A DNA stretch of 64,000 bases from Tragulus kanchil (GCA_022376925.1 JAIOJX010000032.1:201620939-201684938); one strand, 5' to 3'. Shown: positions 44,911 through 55,664, counted from the first letter of the stretch. A program made the numbers and translations. Notes: generated by a model not told the origin, from the sequence alone.

Positions 44911-45239
44911 ATATTTTTTTTTAAAGATTTATTTATTTATTTTGGGCGGAGGTCGGGTTGGGGAGGGAGGGGAGTGGGCAGGCCACTTTTGTTGGTCTTT
45001 CATTTCTCTATTTTCATCCGTCTTTGTTCTTTGGCTCCCGTGGGCCTCCCATCGCGGTGGCGTCTGTCGTTGCAGAGCACCGGCTCTGGGCGCATGCGCT
45101 CCAGAGCTCCGGCTCGGTGACTGGACACATCGGTCCAGCTGCTCTGCAGCACGTGGGATCTTCCCAGGCCAGGGATCGAACCGGCGCCCCTTGCACTGCA
45201 AGGCGGTGTCCTTACCCACTGGACCACCAGGGAAGCCCC
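44911..45239 (-). mobile_element. S-family SINE, gac subfamily, long form
   Basis: Reverse orientation, with the purine-rich complement of the CT-rich 3' extension (gggttggggagggagggga near 44956-44974), then ttttcatccgtctttgttct and inverse head accaccagggaagcccc. Perfect 9-bp target-site duplication AAGCATTAT at 44902-44910 and 45240-45248. An open frame of 173 codons across it is only SINE sequence. Confidence 0.95.
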
Positions 45240-45759
45240 AAGCATTATTTTTTGTTGTTGTTCTTGTGAGGACGGGGCTTAATGCTTGTAAAAAGTATGG
45301 CTCTACTCTGACTTGTTTTGCATCCTGGACCAGTCCCCCTTTATAATATTAATATAAGGCAAAACCCAGAGCCTTTTTTGTACTGATAGAGTTAAAGTAA
45401 AAAAGAGATGTTCTTTTGGTTTCCTAAAAAAAGAAACTAAATTTTTAAAGGTGTATGTTTACAGGCTATACCTTGATGCTTGGTTGTTGCTATAATTTTG
45501 ATAATTTTACTAAGACCGTAAACTATATTTGTTCATTATAAAAAAAAAAGCACTTTAAATAAAATTGGTGTTATCTCAAAAAAACTTTAAAAATTGGTGT
45601 CATCATCTCAAATGTCTAAAATGCCATCAGATTTTCAGAGCTGCCTTGTTATCTTTGTACAGATCAGACTGGTGTGGGGTTCTTCGTCAAGAATAAAATG
45701 ATCTCTTACTGAGCTTGAAAGAGATAAAACGTGTTATTTTTGTTTAATTTTGGCTAGAA

Positions 45760-45905
45760 TGGTGTTTCTCAAAGTATAGTCCCTAGACCAGCAGCATCAG
45801 CGTGCTTTAAAGAGGCTCAGTGCCCAGATTTTTCCAGGGATGGTACATAAGAAGTCTGCCTGACAAGTACTAAAATTCAGACTCCCAGAAGGAAGGCAGG
45901 TGTTC
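45760..45905 (+). mobile_element. MER5A-type hAT DNA transposon relic
   Basis: ggtgtttctcaaagtatagt, ccctagaccagcagcatcag and aaattcagactcccag fit MER5A, a nonautonomous hAT element common in mammals. Confidence 0.7.
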
Positions 45906-46436
45906 AGCATAAACCATATTGTTTATATAAGCAGTATAGGAACAGTGAGCTTGCCAAGGGCCAACCTAATACACAGTCCTTTCAAAGGGTTGTAGTAGGA
46001 CCTCTAGGCCTCTTTTCTTCACAGCTGTTCTAAATAAGTCAGTATTCGATCCATTCCTTGTATTTAGTTACTGTTCTTACTGTAGGTCTGTGTTGCAGTG
46101 TCCTTAGACTGTAAACTCCTTCAGGGCAGGGAGCACCTATCCTGTAAACCATCAGATGGCAAGATGAGTGCCACTTGGACTGGGAGCCAGCCATAAATCC
46201 TTTGCTTCTTTCTGTTCATGCTCAGTTCCAGTATTGCCTTCTGCATCACTCCTTGTTTAAACACCAGCCATTCCTCAATGCCATACTCATCTCCTCAGGT
46301 TTACCATGAAGGCTTAACTGATTAGACAGTTGACTATGAGCTTTACTTTTTCTAATCTACTGGCCCTCAAAATCTTATGCTCTCCACTTTAGTGCTGAAT
46401 TTTATACAACCTTAAATTTTCCCATCATTTCTTCTT

Positions 46437-46705
46437 TTTTTTAATATTTGGCTGCTTTTATTCATTTTTTAAATTTTTTTATTTCATCATCTTTATTCTT
46501 CGGCGTGTGTGGGTCTCCCATTGCAGTGGACTCTCTCACTACAGAGCACTGGCTCTGGGCACATACGCTCCAGAGCGCTGGCTCGTAATTGGACACGCCG
46601 GTTCAGCCGCTTCACAGCATGGGGGATCCTCCTGGGCCAGGAATCGAACTGGTGCCCCCTGCACTGCAAGGTAGACTCTTTACCCTTTGGACCACCAGAG
46701 AAGAC
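46437..46705 (-). mobile_element. S-family SINE, agt subfamily
   Basis: Reverse orientation; perfect 16-bp target-site duplication CCCATCATTTCTTCTT at 46421-46436 and 46706-46721. Diverged body but full length. Confidence 0.93.
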
Positions 46706-46902
46706 CCCATCATTTCTTCTTATCTGTCATTTCCTGTCAAACTACAAACTCCTTACAGCAGTCCAGTCTTTTCTGTTTCAAACAGCAGTGGTTCTTAGAT
46801 CAAAAATAAAAGATTGATTACTGATGTAAATTACACAGAAAAAAAAAAACAACTAAAATTACTAGACCTAACAAGCTTTGCCTTTAGAAAAAGAATAGTT
46901 TG

Positions 46903-47015
46903 GGAATTCCCTGGCGGTCCAGTGATGAGGACTCTGCTTTCACTGCTGAGAGCCCAGGTTCAATCCCTGGTCAGGGAACTAAGATGTTGTATGGGGTTAA
47001 AGAAGGTATATTAAA
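46903..47015 (+). mobile_element. CHR-type SINE, short
   Basis: gaattccctggcggtccagt head, gcccaggttcaatccctggt and cagggaactaagatgttgta, then a short end. Old and truncated. Confidence 0.75.
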
Positions 47016-47027
47016 CCAGTAATTTTT

Positions 47028-47335
47028 TTTTTCTTTTTTTAAAATTATTACAGAGTTTTGTTGTTTACAGACATGGATGTTCCCAGATCAGTCATATGCA
47101 TGTCCCTGGTCCCCTTCCCCTCCCAATCCCCCCATCATACCCCTCCAGGCTGTCACACCGCGCCCTTGCAGGAACTCCTATTCCCACAGTGCAATGACAA
47201 TAGCTATCTTTTTCACATATGATAGTTTAGGTTTCCATGTTACTCCCTCTATGCCTCCCACCTACTGTTCATTTCCCACAATGTCCATATGTCTATTCTC
47301 TAAGTCTGTTTTTCCACCTAAACCAGTAATTTTTA
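47028..47335. mobile_element. Probable retroelement fragment, family uncertain
   Basis: A T run followed by acagagttttgttgtttaca, then a pyrimidine-rich stretch. The same motif starts a fragment at 34848, so this is a dispersed repeat, probably L1-related. Confidence 0.4.
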
Positions 47336-47580
47336 TTGTATACTGTATTTTGCCAAACTTTTTTCCCCAAAACTAGAGTTCTAGAAAGCCATCATCGTTC
47401 TAGATACAGTGATAGCTGTAATTAATCATGTCCTGCTTTCAGCAAACAAAATTGCACATGTTATGTTAGACAAATTTTCAATTATCTGTTGGTCTCCTTG
47501 TCCCATTTCCCATGGACAGGTGGAAACACTTCTGTTGTTTTGTTTTATTACTGATATGCTGGCTACTTGCCATTAAAATT

Positions 47581-47871
47581 ATTTTTTTCCTGCATTTTTT
47601 TTCTTTTTTAAATTTTGGCCTCTTTTATTGGTCATTTATTTATTTTCATCCATCTTAGTTCTTTGACCTGTGTGGGCCTTGCATTACAGTGGCCTCTCTC
47701 ATTGTGGAGCACCGGCCCTGGGCGCATGTGCTCCAGAGCACTAGCTCATAATTGGACACACTGGTCCAGCCGTTCTGGGCATATGGGATCTTCCCGTGCC
47801 AGGGATTGAACCGGTGCCCCTTGCGCTGCAAGGAGGAGTCTTTACCCACTGGACCACCAAGGAAGCCCGTC
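47581..47871 (-). mobile_element. S-family SINE, agt subfamily
   Basis: Reverse orientation, with tail ttttggcctcttttattggt. Perfect 12-bp target-site duplication GCCATTAAAATT at 47569-47580 and 47872-47883. Left arm of an inverted pair with the next element. Confidence 0.94.
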
Positions 47872-47943
47872 GCCATTAAAATTGATGCAGTTCAGCAGAG
47901 GCTTTAGAACCAGGGATTAGAATTTAAAATGCTAACTTGTTTT

Positions 47944-48224
47944 GGGGCTTCCCTGGTGGTCCAGTGAGCAGGGAGTCCGCCTTGCAGTGCAAGGGGCACT
48001 GGTTCGATCCCTGGCACGGGAAGATCCCATATGCCACGGAGCGGCTGGACCAGTATGTCCAACTACGAGCCAGTGCTCTGGAGTGCATGTGCCCAGAGCC
48101 ATTGCTCTGCGACAGCAGAGGCCACCGTGATGGGAGGCCCACACGGACCAAAGAATAAAGATGGATGAAAATAAATAAATGAAGGACCAATAAAAGAGGC
48201 CAAAATTTAAAAAAAAAAAAAAAA
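47944..48224 (+). mobile_element. S-family SINE, agt subfamily
   Basis: Sense orientation, intact boxes (gttcgatccctggcacggga), tail accaataaaagaggccaaaa plus A run. Perfect 13-bp target-site duplication GCTAACTTGTTTT at 47931-47943 and 48225-48237. Confidence 0.95.
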
Positions 48225-48406
48225 GCTAACTTGTTTTAAGTAGTCATATATTCTTAGTCAACTCATTTATCTGTTCTAATATTCCCTGTGAAGATCTTGG
48301 CTAACAGCTGATATAGAATACCAGATTGAGACTCCAGGATCCATACAACAGGCTGTTACTGCCATTTTGGATGAATTTAAGAAATCTTTTGTCTCTGATT
48401 TTGCAG

Positions 48407-48497
48407 GTGTAAAGAAGTGAATAAACGGAGACCCCGAAGTTTACTAGAGAAGCTGCGCTGGGTGACCCTGGGCTACCATTATAACTGGGACAGTAAG
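48407..48497 (+). CDS. ALKBH1: ALKBH1 exon 4
   Basis: A tgattttgcag acceptor and gtactc donor enclose 91 bases, phase 2 in, phase 0 out. It completes Arg152 and encodes [18 protein letters not shown] then [12 protein letters not shown], residues 153-182. The GYHYNW motif is part of the AlkB-family fold near the nucleotide-binding lid. Single copy and intact. Confidence 0.95.
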
Positions 48498-48769
48498 GTA
48501 CTCGGATCTTCTTGTTTATTCCATTGATTTCCATTTTTAGGCTTCTTGTGTCCACATAGTTTGACTTCTTCCTGGCCAAGCTTAAAGTATCAGATTATCC
48601 ATTTGTGGGAGGACTTCTTTCGTTTATTCCCTCCTAAAATCCTCTTGATACAAAATCTGAAGAAGGATGAAAAATACAGAATCTCAAGAGGAATGAAAAA
48701 TTTATCAAGAGAAAATTATTTTTTCATGTGCTCTCAGATTATCTTTTTTTAAGAGTTCTAATTTTTAAA

Positions 48770-49087
48770 GTTTATTTATTTATTTTTGGCTATTCTGGGT
48801 TTTCACTGCTGCTGCAGGCTTTTCTCTAGTTGCAGGGAGTAGGGGCTACTCTGTAGTTGAGATGAGCAGGCTTCTTGTTGCGGTGACTTGTCTTGTCGTG
48901 AAACTGGCTCTAGGGCACACGGGCTTCAGTAGTTGTGGCTCTGAGGCTCTAGAGCACAGGCTCCATAGTTGTGGCTCACGGGCTTAGTTGCTCCTCAGCA
49001 TGTGGGAATCTTCCTGGATCAGGGATCGATCCCGCCTCTCCTGCATTGGCAGGCGAACTCTTTACCACTGAGCTGCCAGGGAAGCCC
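48770..49087 (-). mobile_element. CHR-type SINE
   Basis: tttggctattctgggttttc, ttgcagggagtaggggctac, gatcagggatcgatcccgcc and gagctgccagggaagccc in reverse orientation; near full length. Confidence 0.88.
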
Positions 49088-49300
49088 AGATTATGTTATC
49101 TCATCAGAAGTCATTGATGCTTTCTCTATGGAGGTCTCAGGGATACAGATTTTTCTTTACTGTATTCAAAAGCAGTTTGTCTTTATTTCCTTATTTAGTG
49201 TTTGCTGATCATTTATTTTCTACACACTGTGTGCCTGGAGTGAAATAAGCTTCATGTACTTACAGTGTTCTCTTCCATCGGCTCACTAAAGAACTTTCAA

Positions 49301-49403
49301 GTGCTCGCCTTGGCAGCACGTGTACTAGAATTGAAACAGTACAGAGATTAGCATGGCCCCTATGCAAGGATGACATGCAAATTCATGAAGCGTTCCCTGT
49401 TTT
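49301..49403 (+). pseudogene. U6 snRNA pseudogene
   Basis: gtgctcgccttggcagcacg, then gattagcatggcccctatgc and aaggatgacatgcaaattca closely follow U6 snRNA from its 5' end, through to a ccctgtttt end. Against the U6 I recall it lacks three bases in the ACAGAGAAG invariant region (reads acagagatt), and carries several substitutions (gcc for gct, cgtgta for catata). No PSE or TATA box is visible upstream, so it is taken to be a retrotransposed, inactive copy. Confidence 0.88.
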
Positions 49404-49639
49404 AAAAAGAACTTCAAGATCTAGATACCTTTGCTGTATTCAGTCTGAGCAGGAGAGAGGTGGGAAAGAATGTCTACAGTTATCAAGGTATCATGTTTTC
49501 TTGAGGTACAGTTTTTTCTTTCCTGACCCTTGTGCTTCAGAAAGTGCCTCCTTTATTGCTGGCACCTCAGTGCCTCGTTTCTCCTTGAGGTGTTTGCCAC
49601 CAAGTGGAAGGACTAATTCTGAGAATAAACTGAATCAAA

Positions 49640-49712
49640 TCGACGTAGACCATCTTCAGCTAGAGAAAGCCCACGCACAGCAACAAAGACCCACCACAGC
49701 CAAAAAATAAAG
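49640..49712 (+). mobile_element. CHR-type SINE 3' end fragment
   Basis: ctagagaaagcccacgcaca and acaaagacccaccacagcca match the 3' part of CHR elements, followed by an A-rich end. Confidence 0.7.
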
Positions 49713-50224
49713 TAAATGTAAACAAGAGTCGTGATCGTTAGGTACAAAAAATAAGAGGTGGTTCTTTGCTGGAAATTATTTCCATTTTAAGGTCCTGCCT
49801 GGACCACAATGTAAGTCTGTTTAAATGTGTGGAGTATGTCATCCCATCAGATTGACCAGTGAAATCACATGATGCTACATTGCGGGCTGGTTTTTAACTG
49901 ATAAGACTTTCTATTTTCTGTCCCAGGATCCCATCCAGGATACCTTATATTTAGTCAGCCGGTTTCCTGAGGCACCTCTTGGCCATGATAGTTCTGAACT
50001 GCCTTTTTACCCTAAAAGAACACCCCTATTTGTGTTTAAAGTATACAAGAGAGAGGTGTAGTTGTTTCATATGTCAACTCCATGCATATGAGTTTTTCTG
50101 ATTTATCACTTAATAGCACAGTGTCTCCCATATCATAAGTGCTCAGTATTGTGAATTGGCTCATTATTAGATGACTGGATGCCTCAAAAATGGGTGGCTG
50201 TTAAGAAGACAAAGTTCTATACTT

Positions 50225-50418
50225 GTGTATGAAAAGCTTTATGTTTAAGTATAAAATAAATAGTCTACAAGGATATATTGCAGAACACAGGGAATATAGC
50301 CAATGCTTCATAGTAACTATAAATGGAGTGTAATCTATGTAAGTTTTGAATCACTATGTTGTATACCTGAAACTAATACTATGTTGTAAATCAACTGTAC
50401 TTCAATAAAAAACACTTC
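50225..50418 (+). mobile_element. L1 3' end (copy at 51372-51565)
   Basis: tacctgaaactaatactatg and ttgtaaatcaactgtacttc, then aataaaaaa, are typical of artiodactyl L1 3' ends. Confidence 0.8.
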
Positions 50419-50439
50419 TAAGGGATGGACAAATCATGC

Positions 50440-50680
50440 TGTATTAATATTGCATGTGGTAAAGAACAGACTTGTGCTTGCCAAGGGGGAGAGATGGGCA
50501 GGAGGGATTGGGAGTTTGGGTTAGCAGGTGCAGACTGCTGTACATAGAACGGACAGACAGCAGGGTCCTATAGCACAGGGCACTAGGTTCAGTACCTTGT
50601 GGTAAACCACAGTGGAAAGATCGTAAGAAAGGGGGGTGGCTGGGAACAAGTGAATTACTTGGCTGAACAGCAGAAATGGA
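50440..50680 (+). mobile_element. Second L1 3'UTR fragment (copy at 51587-51827)
   Basis: gtgcttgccaagggggagag, gggagtttgggttagcaggt and gggtcctatagcacagggca are earlier parts of the same L1 3'UTR, placed after rather than before the previous piece, so they derive from a separate insertion. Confidence 0.7.
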
Positions 50681-50810
50681 CAAATAGTCGTCAGTCAGTG
50701 TATTACATGTGAATTAGATGATTTGAAAGTGGTAATTAATCTTATGCAGCAGTGTCCTATTTTCCTGAGATCATTGTTTATTTTTCTTATTTTCCCTACT
50801 TTTATCAAAG

Positions 50811-50994
50811 AAATACTCAGCAGATCATTATACACCTTTCCTTCTGACCTGGCTTTCCTCTCAGAACAAGTAGCTGCTGCCTGTGGGTTTCAGGGCTTCC
50901 GAGCTGAGGCAGGCATCCTGAATTACTACCGACTAGACTCCACGCTGGGCATCCACGTAGATAGGTCCGAGCTGGACCACTCCAAACCCCTCAG
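50811..50994 (+). pseudogene. ALKBH1: ALKBH1 exon 5, damaged copy 1
   Basis: Same acceptor (tttatcaaag) as the intact copy at 51958, but 184 rather than 194 bases. A C is missing from the cctttccct run (frameshift after TPF) and nine bases are missing just before the donor (cccctcaggt instead of cccctactctccttcaggt). It still encodes, in a shifted frame, the [16 protein letters not shown] block. Not usable as coding sequence; an assembly or sequencing error is the best explanation since an intact exon follows. Confidence 0.9.
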
Positions 50995-51957
50995 GTGGGT
51001 TGGCTTTAGATTTTGAATTGCTTTATCATGTCATTCCTTTTTAACTGATAAGACTTTCTATTTTCTGTCCCAGGATCCCATCCAGGATACCTTATATTTA
51101 GTCAGCCGGTTTCCTGAGGCACCTCTTGGCCATGATAGTTCTGAACTGCCTTTTTACCCTAAAAGAACACCCCTATTTGTGTTTAAAGTATACAAGAGAG
51201 AGGTGTAGTTGTTTCATATGTCAACTCCATGCATATGAGTTTTTCTGATTTATCACTTAATAGCACAGTGTCTCCCATATCATAAGTGCTCAGTATTGTG
51301 AATTGGCTCATTATTAGATGACTGGATGCCTCAAAAATGGGTGGCTGTTAAGAAGACAAAGTTCTATACTTGTGTATGAAAAGCTTTATGTTTAAGTATA
51401 AAATAAATAGTCTACAAGGATATATTGCAGAACACAGGGAATATAGCCAATGCTTCATAGTAACTATAAATGGAGTGTAATCTATGTAAGTTTTGAATCA
51501 CTATGTTGTATACCTGAAACTAATACTATGTTGTAAATCAACTGTACTTCAATAAAAAACACTTCTAAGGGATGGACAAATCATGCTGTATTAATATTGC
51601 ATGTGGTAAAGAACAGACTTGTGCTTGCCAAGGGGGAGAGATGGGCAGGAGGGATTGGGAGTTTGGGTTAGCAGGTGCAGACTGCTGTACATAGAACGGA
51701 CAGACAGCAGGGTCCTATAGCACAGGGCACTAGGTTCAGTACCTTGTGGTAAACCACAGTGGAAAGATCGTAAGAAAGGGGGGTGGCTGGGAACAAGTGA
51801 ATTACTTGGCTGAACAGCAGAAATGGACAAATAGTCGTCAGTCAGTGTATTACATGTGAATTAGATGATTTGAAAGTGGTAATTAATCTTATGCAGCAGT
51901 GTCCTATTTTCCTGAGATCATTGTTTATTTTTCTTATTTTCCCTACTTTTATCAAAG

Positions 51958-52151
51958 AAATACTCAGCAGATCATTATACACCTTTCCCTTCTGACCTGG
52001 CTTTCCTCTCAGAACAAGTAGCTGCTGCCTGTGGGTTTCAGGGCTTCCGAGCTGAGGCAGGCATCCTGAATTACTACCGACTAGACTCCACGCTGGGCAT
52101 CCACGTAGATAGGTCCGAGCTGGACCACTCCAAACCCCTACTCTCCTTCAG
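51958..52151 (+). CDS. ALKBH1: ALKBH1 exon 5 (intact copy 2)
   Basis: tttatcaaag acceptor and gtgggt donor, 194 bases, phase 0 in, phase 2 out. Encodes [60 protein letters not shown] and LLSF (residues 183-246), with two bases of Ser247. Counting from exon 1 puts the iron ligands at His231 and Asp233 (HVD), exactly the human positions. This is the double-stranded beta-helix core. Confidence 0.96.
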
Positions 52152-52799
52152 GTGGGTTGGCTTTAGGGATTTTGAATTGCTTTTTATCATGTCATTCCTT
52201 TTTCTAAAGCATTTTTAAGCTCAAATACATTAAAAACAGTAAATTTTTTAAATGGGTGAGCTCAATTATCTTTCACATCTGGGCATCTTAGCAACATATC
52301 ATCAGTAAAATTAACCTTGCCCTTTTGAGTAATGACCAAATTACTATTAATCTTTCTGTTTAAAATGCACGAGTTTGTCTTTTGTAATGAGAGGTACTGT
52401 CAGGATCTGCCGAATAAATGAGTGGTAAAGGCCATAAGGCAAAGGGAGGAGCCCTTTTGGAATAGAGAAGAGCAAAGCACAGAAGCCTGAGTGGTTTCCT
52501 CTCCTTGTCTCCCTAAGTGTTAGTTTATATATTTTTGCAAAGTACTGCACCTGTGTCTCCAGAGGAAAGTGCTTAAACAGAAACTTTTCTTAACTGCTTT
52601 ATCTTTAAAGTGAACAGGAATGATAAATATCTAGTAATGTAAAGAACCCAAATAAATTTTTATTTGCTTATTTAATTGCTTCAGAATCTAGCTTGCAGTG
52701 CTTCTGTGGACTCTAATAAGTTTAAGTAGCAGATCATGGGCTAGTCTATGACACAAGCCAGAAAAGAAGGATCTTAGCACCATTTAAAAAGGAGGATTG

Positions 52800-52912
52800 A
52801 GACTTTGCTGGCAGTCCACTGGTTAGGACTTGGCGCTTTCACTGCCATGGGTCCAGGCGCAGTCCCTAAGCAGAGAATTAAGATCCCATGAGCTGCAAAA
52901 CACAGTCCCACC
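52800..52912 (+). mobile_element. Diverged CHR-type SINE (copy at 53902-54014)
   Basis: gactttgctggcagtccact head, gcgctttcactgccatgggt, and gagaattaagatcccatgag. Old, short, duplicated by D15. Confidence 0.65.
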
Positions 52913-53051
52913 CCCAACCTCACCCCAAAAGGAGTATTAAGAAACAATAAATATCAAGCTGAAATGAGAAAACAGTGCAGTTTGCTGTAATTTTCCCAAC
53001 CATGGTTAATAACCCAAACTTACTGTTGTGTATTGTTTTACTTTTTTGTAG

Positions 53052-53142
53052 CTTTGGACAGTCTGCCATCTTTCTCCTAGGTGGCCTCAAAGAGATGAAG
53101 CCCAGTTTGCACAGCGGTGACATCAGCTCCTAAAACAGTCCC
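53052..53142 (+). pseudogene. ALKBH1: ALKBH1 exon 6, broken partial copy
   Basis: It starts at the same ttttttgtag acceptor and reads the [12 protein letters not shown] segment correctly, then loses bases: one A, most of a C-rich run with the following atgtttatg, and the sequence after acagcggtgacatca, ending abruptly in unrelated bases before exon 5 copy 3. Intact exon 6 follows at 54154. Confidence 0.9.
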
Positions 53143-53255
53143 CAGGGCTTCCGAGCTGAGGCAGGCATCCTGAATTACTACCGACTAGACTCCACGCTGG
53201 GCATCCACGTAGATAGGTCCGAGCTGGACCACTCCAAACCCCTACTCTCCTTCAG
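53143..53255 (+). pseudogene. ALKBH1: ALKBH1 exon 5, partial third copy
   Basis: Lacks the first 81 bases and an acceptor but is otherwise identical to 52039-52151, including the HVD iron-ligand codons and the gtgggt donor. Part of D15. Confidence 0.9.
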
Positions 53256-54153
53256 GTGGGTTGGCTTTAGGGATTTTGAATTGCTTTTTATCATGTCATT
53301 CCTTTTTCTAAAGCATTTTTAAGCTGAAATACATTAAAACAGTAAATTTTTAAATGGGTGAGTTCAATTATCTTTCACATCTGGGCATCTTAGCAACATA
53401 TCATCAGTAAAATTAACCTTGCCCTTTTGAGTAATGACCAAATTACTATTAATCTTTCTGTTTAAAATGCACGAGTTTGTCTTTTGTAATGAGAGGTACT
53501 GTCAGGATCTGCCGAATAAATGAGTGGTAAAGGCCATAAGGCAAAGGGAGGAGCCCTTTTGGAATAGAGAAGAGCAAAGCACAGAAGCCTGAGTGGTTTC
53601 CTCTCCTTGTCTCCCTAAGTGTTAGTTTATATATTTTTGCAAAGTACTGCACCTGTGTCTCCAGAGGAAAGTGCTTAAACAGAAACTTTTCTTAACTGCT
53701 TTATCTTTAAAGTGAACAGGAATGATAAATATCTAGTAATGTAAAGAACCCAAATAAATTTTTATTTGCTTATTTAATTGCTTCAGAATCTAGCTTGCAG
53801 TGCTTCTGTGGACTCTAATAAGTTTAAGTAGCAGATCATGGGCTAGTCTATGACACAAGCCAGAAAAGAAGGATCTTAGCACCATTTAAAAAGGAGGATT
53901 GAGACTTTGCTGGCAGTCCACTGGTTAGGACTTGGCGCTTTCACTGCCATGGGTCCAGGCGCAGTCCCTAAGCAGAGAATTAAGATCCCATGAGCTGCAA
54001 AACACAGTCCCACCCCCAACCTCACCCCAAAAGGAGTATTAAGAAACAATAAATATCAAGCTGAAATGAGAAAACAGTGCAGTTTGCTGTAATTTTCCCA
54101 ACCATGGTTAATAACCCAAACTTACTGTTGTGTATTGTTTTACTTTTTTGTAG

Positions 54154-54583
54154 CTTTGGACAGTCTGCCATCTTTCTCCTAGGTGGCCTCAAAAGAGATG
54201 AAGCCCCCACCCCCATGTTTATGCACAGCGGTGACATCATGGTCATGTCAGGTTTCAGCCGCCTGTTGAACCACGCAGTCCCAAGGGTCCTTCCCAGTCC
54301 AGAAGGGGAAAGCCTGCCTGGCTGCCTCGAGACGCCTCTCCCAGCTGACCTCCCCAGAGACTCGGTGGTAGAGCCCTGTTCCGTGGAGGACTGGCATGTG
54401 TGCGCCAGCTACTTGAAAACTGCTCGTGTTAACATGACTGTCCGGCAGGTGCTGGGCGGAGGTCAGGACTTCCCTTTGGAACCCACTGAGGAGAGTAAGA
54501 GAGACATCCTCACAGAAGGCTCCTGCCATCTGGATGATGACAGTAGCCAAGTCAAACGAGCGAGGTTAACCCCTGACTGCTGA
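54154..54583 (+). CDS. ALKBH1: ALKBH1 exon 6 (C-terminal, intact)
   Basis: tttttttgtag acceptor; the first base completes Ser247 and 142 codons follow to TGA at 54581-54583. It contains [18 protein letters not shown], then [20 protein letters not shown] with His287 as the third iron ligand, and later [14 protein letters not shown] with Arg338 (2-oxoglutarate salt bridge) and Arg344, all at the human numbering. The C-terminus ends [10 protein letters not shown]. With HVD in exon 5 the catalytic set is complete, so this ALKBH1 is predicted active. Confidence 0.97.
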
Positions 54584-55300
54584 GACTGGAGAGCCCACTC
54601 TTGTACTCAGGCAGGTCCTACAGGAAATGAACGGCCTGTTTTGTATTGCCATAGACTTTAGCACCAGGACAAGCCAAAAAAACAGACAGGGAAAAGCTCG
54701 TCGTCTATCACACTGTTGCCTTGGAACCCATCCTGAAGAGGAAACTGATTAAACACTTTGTTCATGGAAGTGTTTGACATGGTCCAGTCCTGCATAGGTT
54801 GGGGCACTAATTTATAAAGTCCAAGGAGGTATGGCCTTCCACCACAGCCTTCTCAGCCTCACCAGTACCTCTGAGCGAGGTCGAAGTGAGTTTCCATGTC
54901 TGTGGATCTTTAAATACCTCAAGTTTTATTGATGGAAAACAACTCCCCTTCTACCATCCTATCTAGTGATAAAATTGTGGTTCCATGAACAACCTTCTTA
55001 ATTCTTCCAATCAGCATTGAATTCTTTGAACTTCTCTGGTCTTCACAGAAGACTCCTATACACTTAAGATAATGGAGCTAGAAATCACATCTCCTAGAAA
55101 AGAAATTAATCCCAGTGCTCTCTCTTGCCTAAAAGGTAAACACACACAAACCCAAGGAACAGTAGTTTCTCCAGATGTCTTTTAGGTGTGTAAACACTCC
55201 CCGTTGGCTTTCAAAAGCAATTTTAATTGTTGGACTAAAAAAGTCCTGCGGGTATTCTGTAACTGGTTTCTCCATGAATAAACCTACTGAGTTTTAAAGA
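54584..55300 (+). other. ALKBH1: ALKBH1 3'UTR
   Basis: Unique sequence after the stop, about 0.7 kb, ending in a T-rich region after AATAAA at 55277-55282. A second copy of its last part is at 56025-56375 through D16. Confidence 0.85.
55277..55282 (+). terminator. ALKBH1: ALKBH1 AATAAA (copy at 56352-56357)
   Basis: Canonical hexamer in a ccatgaataaacctac context, about 690 bases after the stop, followed by tgtgtttgagagtaaatgt (GT-rich downstream element). Confidence 0.8.
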
Positions 55301-55664
55301 TCTGTATCTGTGTTTGAGAGTAAATGTATCTGAGATTAGTTTTTTTCCTACTTTTCACCTGCTGTATTGTTCATGCTGTTGAAGCCCTCTAGCTGTTTCT
55401 GCTCTAGGTGTTCTTTGTGGCTGTCTCACAGGAGAGAATATTCTTTGATATTCTAGTCACTGCTTTTTGTTGTTGTTGACTTAGACAGCATGAAGCACTG
55501 AGTTTTAAGCTATGTACCCCCACCACTCAGCTCAGTATATCCTGAGCCTTTAAATTACCTTAAGTTTCTCTGGACCTCAATTTCCTTGTTCATAAAATGA
55601 AGATAATATTTACTATGATATTCCTAGATGGATATTACTGTTTCAATTAATAATAGAAATTGGG

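Larger units (their letters stand above)
35534..48406. other. ALKBH1 intron 3
   Basis: A large repeat-rich intron. It holds duplication D13 and many SINEs. It also has an L1 with 5' inversion, a MER5A and a MIR. Stretches such as 36080-37000, 37200-38550, 43080-44880 and 45250-46400 show no gene; 42840-43760 contains an ancient interspersed repeat of the same type as that at 1180-1860 (shared phrase near aaatgcctgtggagtatcca). 38800-39430 is LTR-like but I could not name it. Confidence 0.8.
48498..50810. other. ALKBH1 intron 4
   Basis: Contains a CHR SINE, a U6 snRNA-like pseudogene, a SINE 3' end and two L1 3' ends in tandem. 48500-48760 is plain AT-rich intron. The left part of duplication D14 starts at about 49891. 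Confidence 0.8.
49891..52197 (+). repeat. Direct duplication D14 (period 1147), contains ALKBH1 exon 5
   Basis: Copy 1 about 49891-51042, copy 2 about 51038-52197. Copy 1 shows a loss-rich right end: one C and nine bases lost in exon 5, then ggctttagattttg for ggctttagggattttg and ctttatcatg for ctttttatcatg. Copy 2 reads through all of these correctly. Confidence 0.94.
52152..54153. other. ALKBH1 intron 5
   Basis: True length is about 0.9 kb; duplication D15 doubles it. It contains one CHR SINE per copy and the exon remnants listed separately. Confidence 0.85.
52039..54245 (+). repeat. Direct duplication D15 (period 1102)
   Basis: Copy 1 about 52039-53142, copy 2 53143-54245. It starts inside exon 5 and ends inside exon 6, so a third, partial exon 5 and a broken exon 6 are created. 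Copy 1's last 60 bases are loss-rich (aaagagatgaagcccagttt against aaaagagatgaagcccccac). Confidence 0.94.

Noticed and set aside
44825..45346. Longest open frame in the window (173 codons)
   Set aside because: It runs through an S-family SINE and its flanks; the translation is the same SINE-derived peptide seen at many other loci here.
49301..49403. Functional U6 snRNA gene
   Set aside because: Three bases are missing from the invariant ACAGAG region and no pol III external promoter elements are seen upstream.
50811..50994. ALKBH1 as a pseudogene because of the frameshifted exon 5
   Set aside because: An intact exon 5 follows at 51958 and joins in frame with all other exons; the damaged copy sits at a duplication edge.
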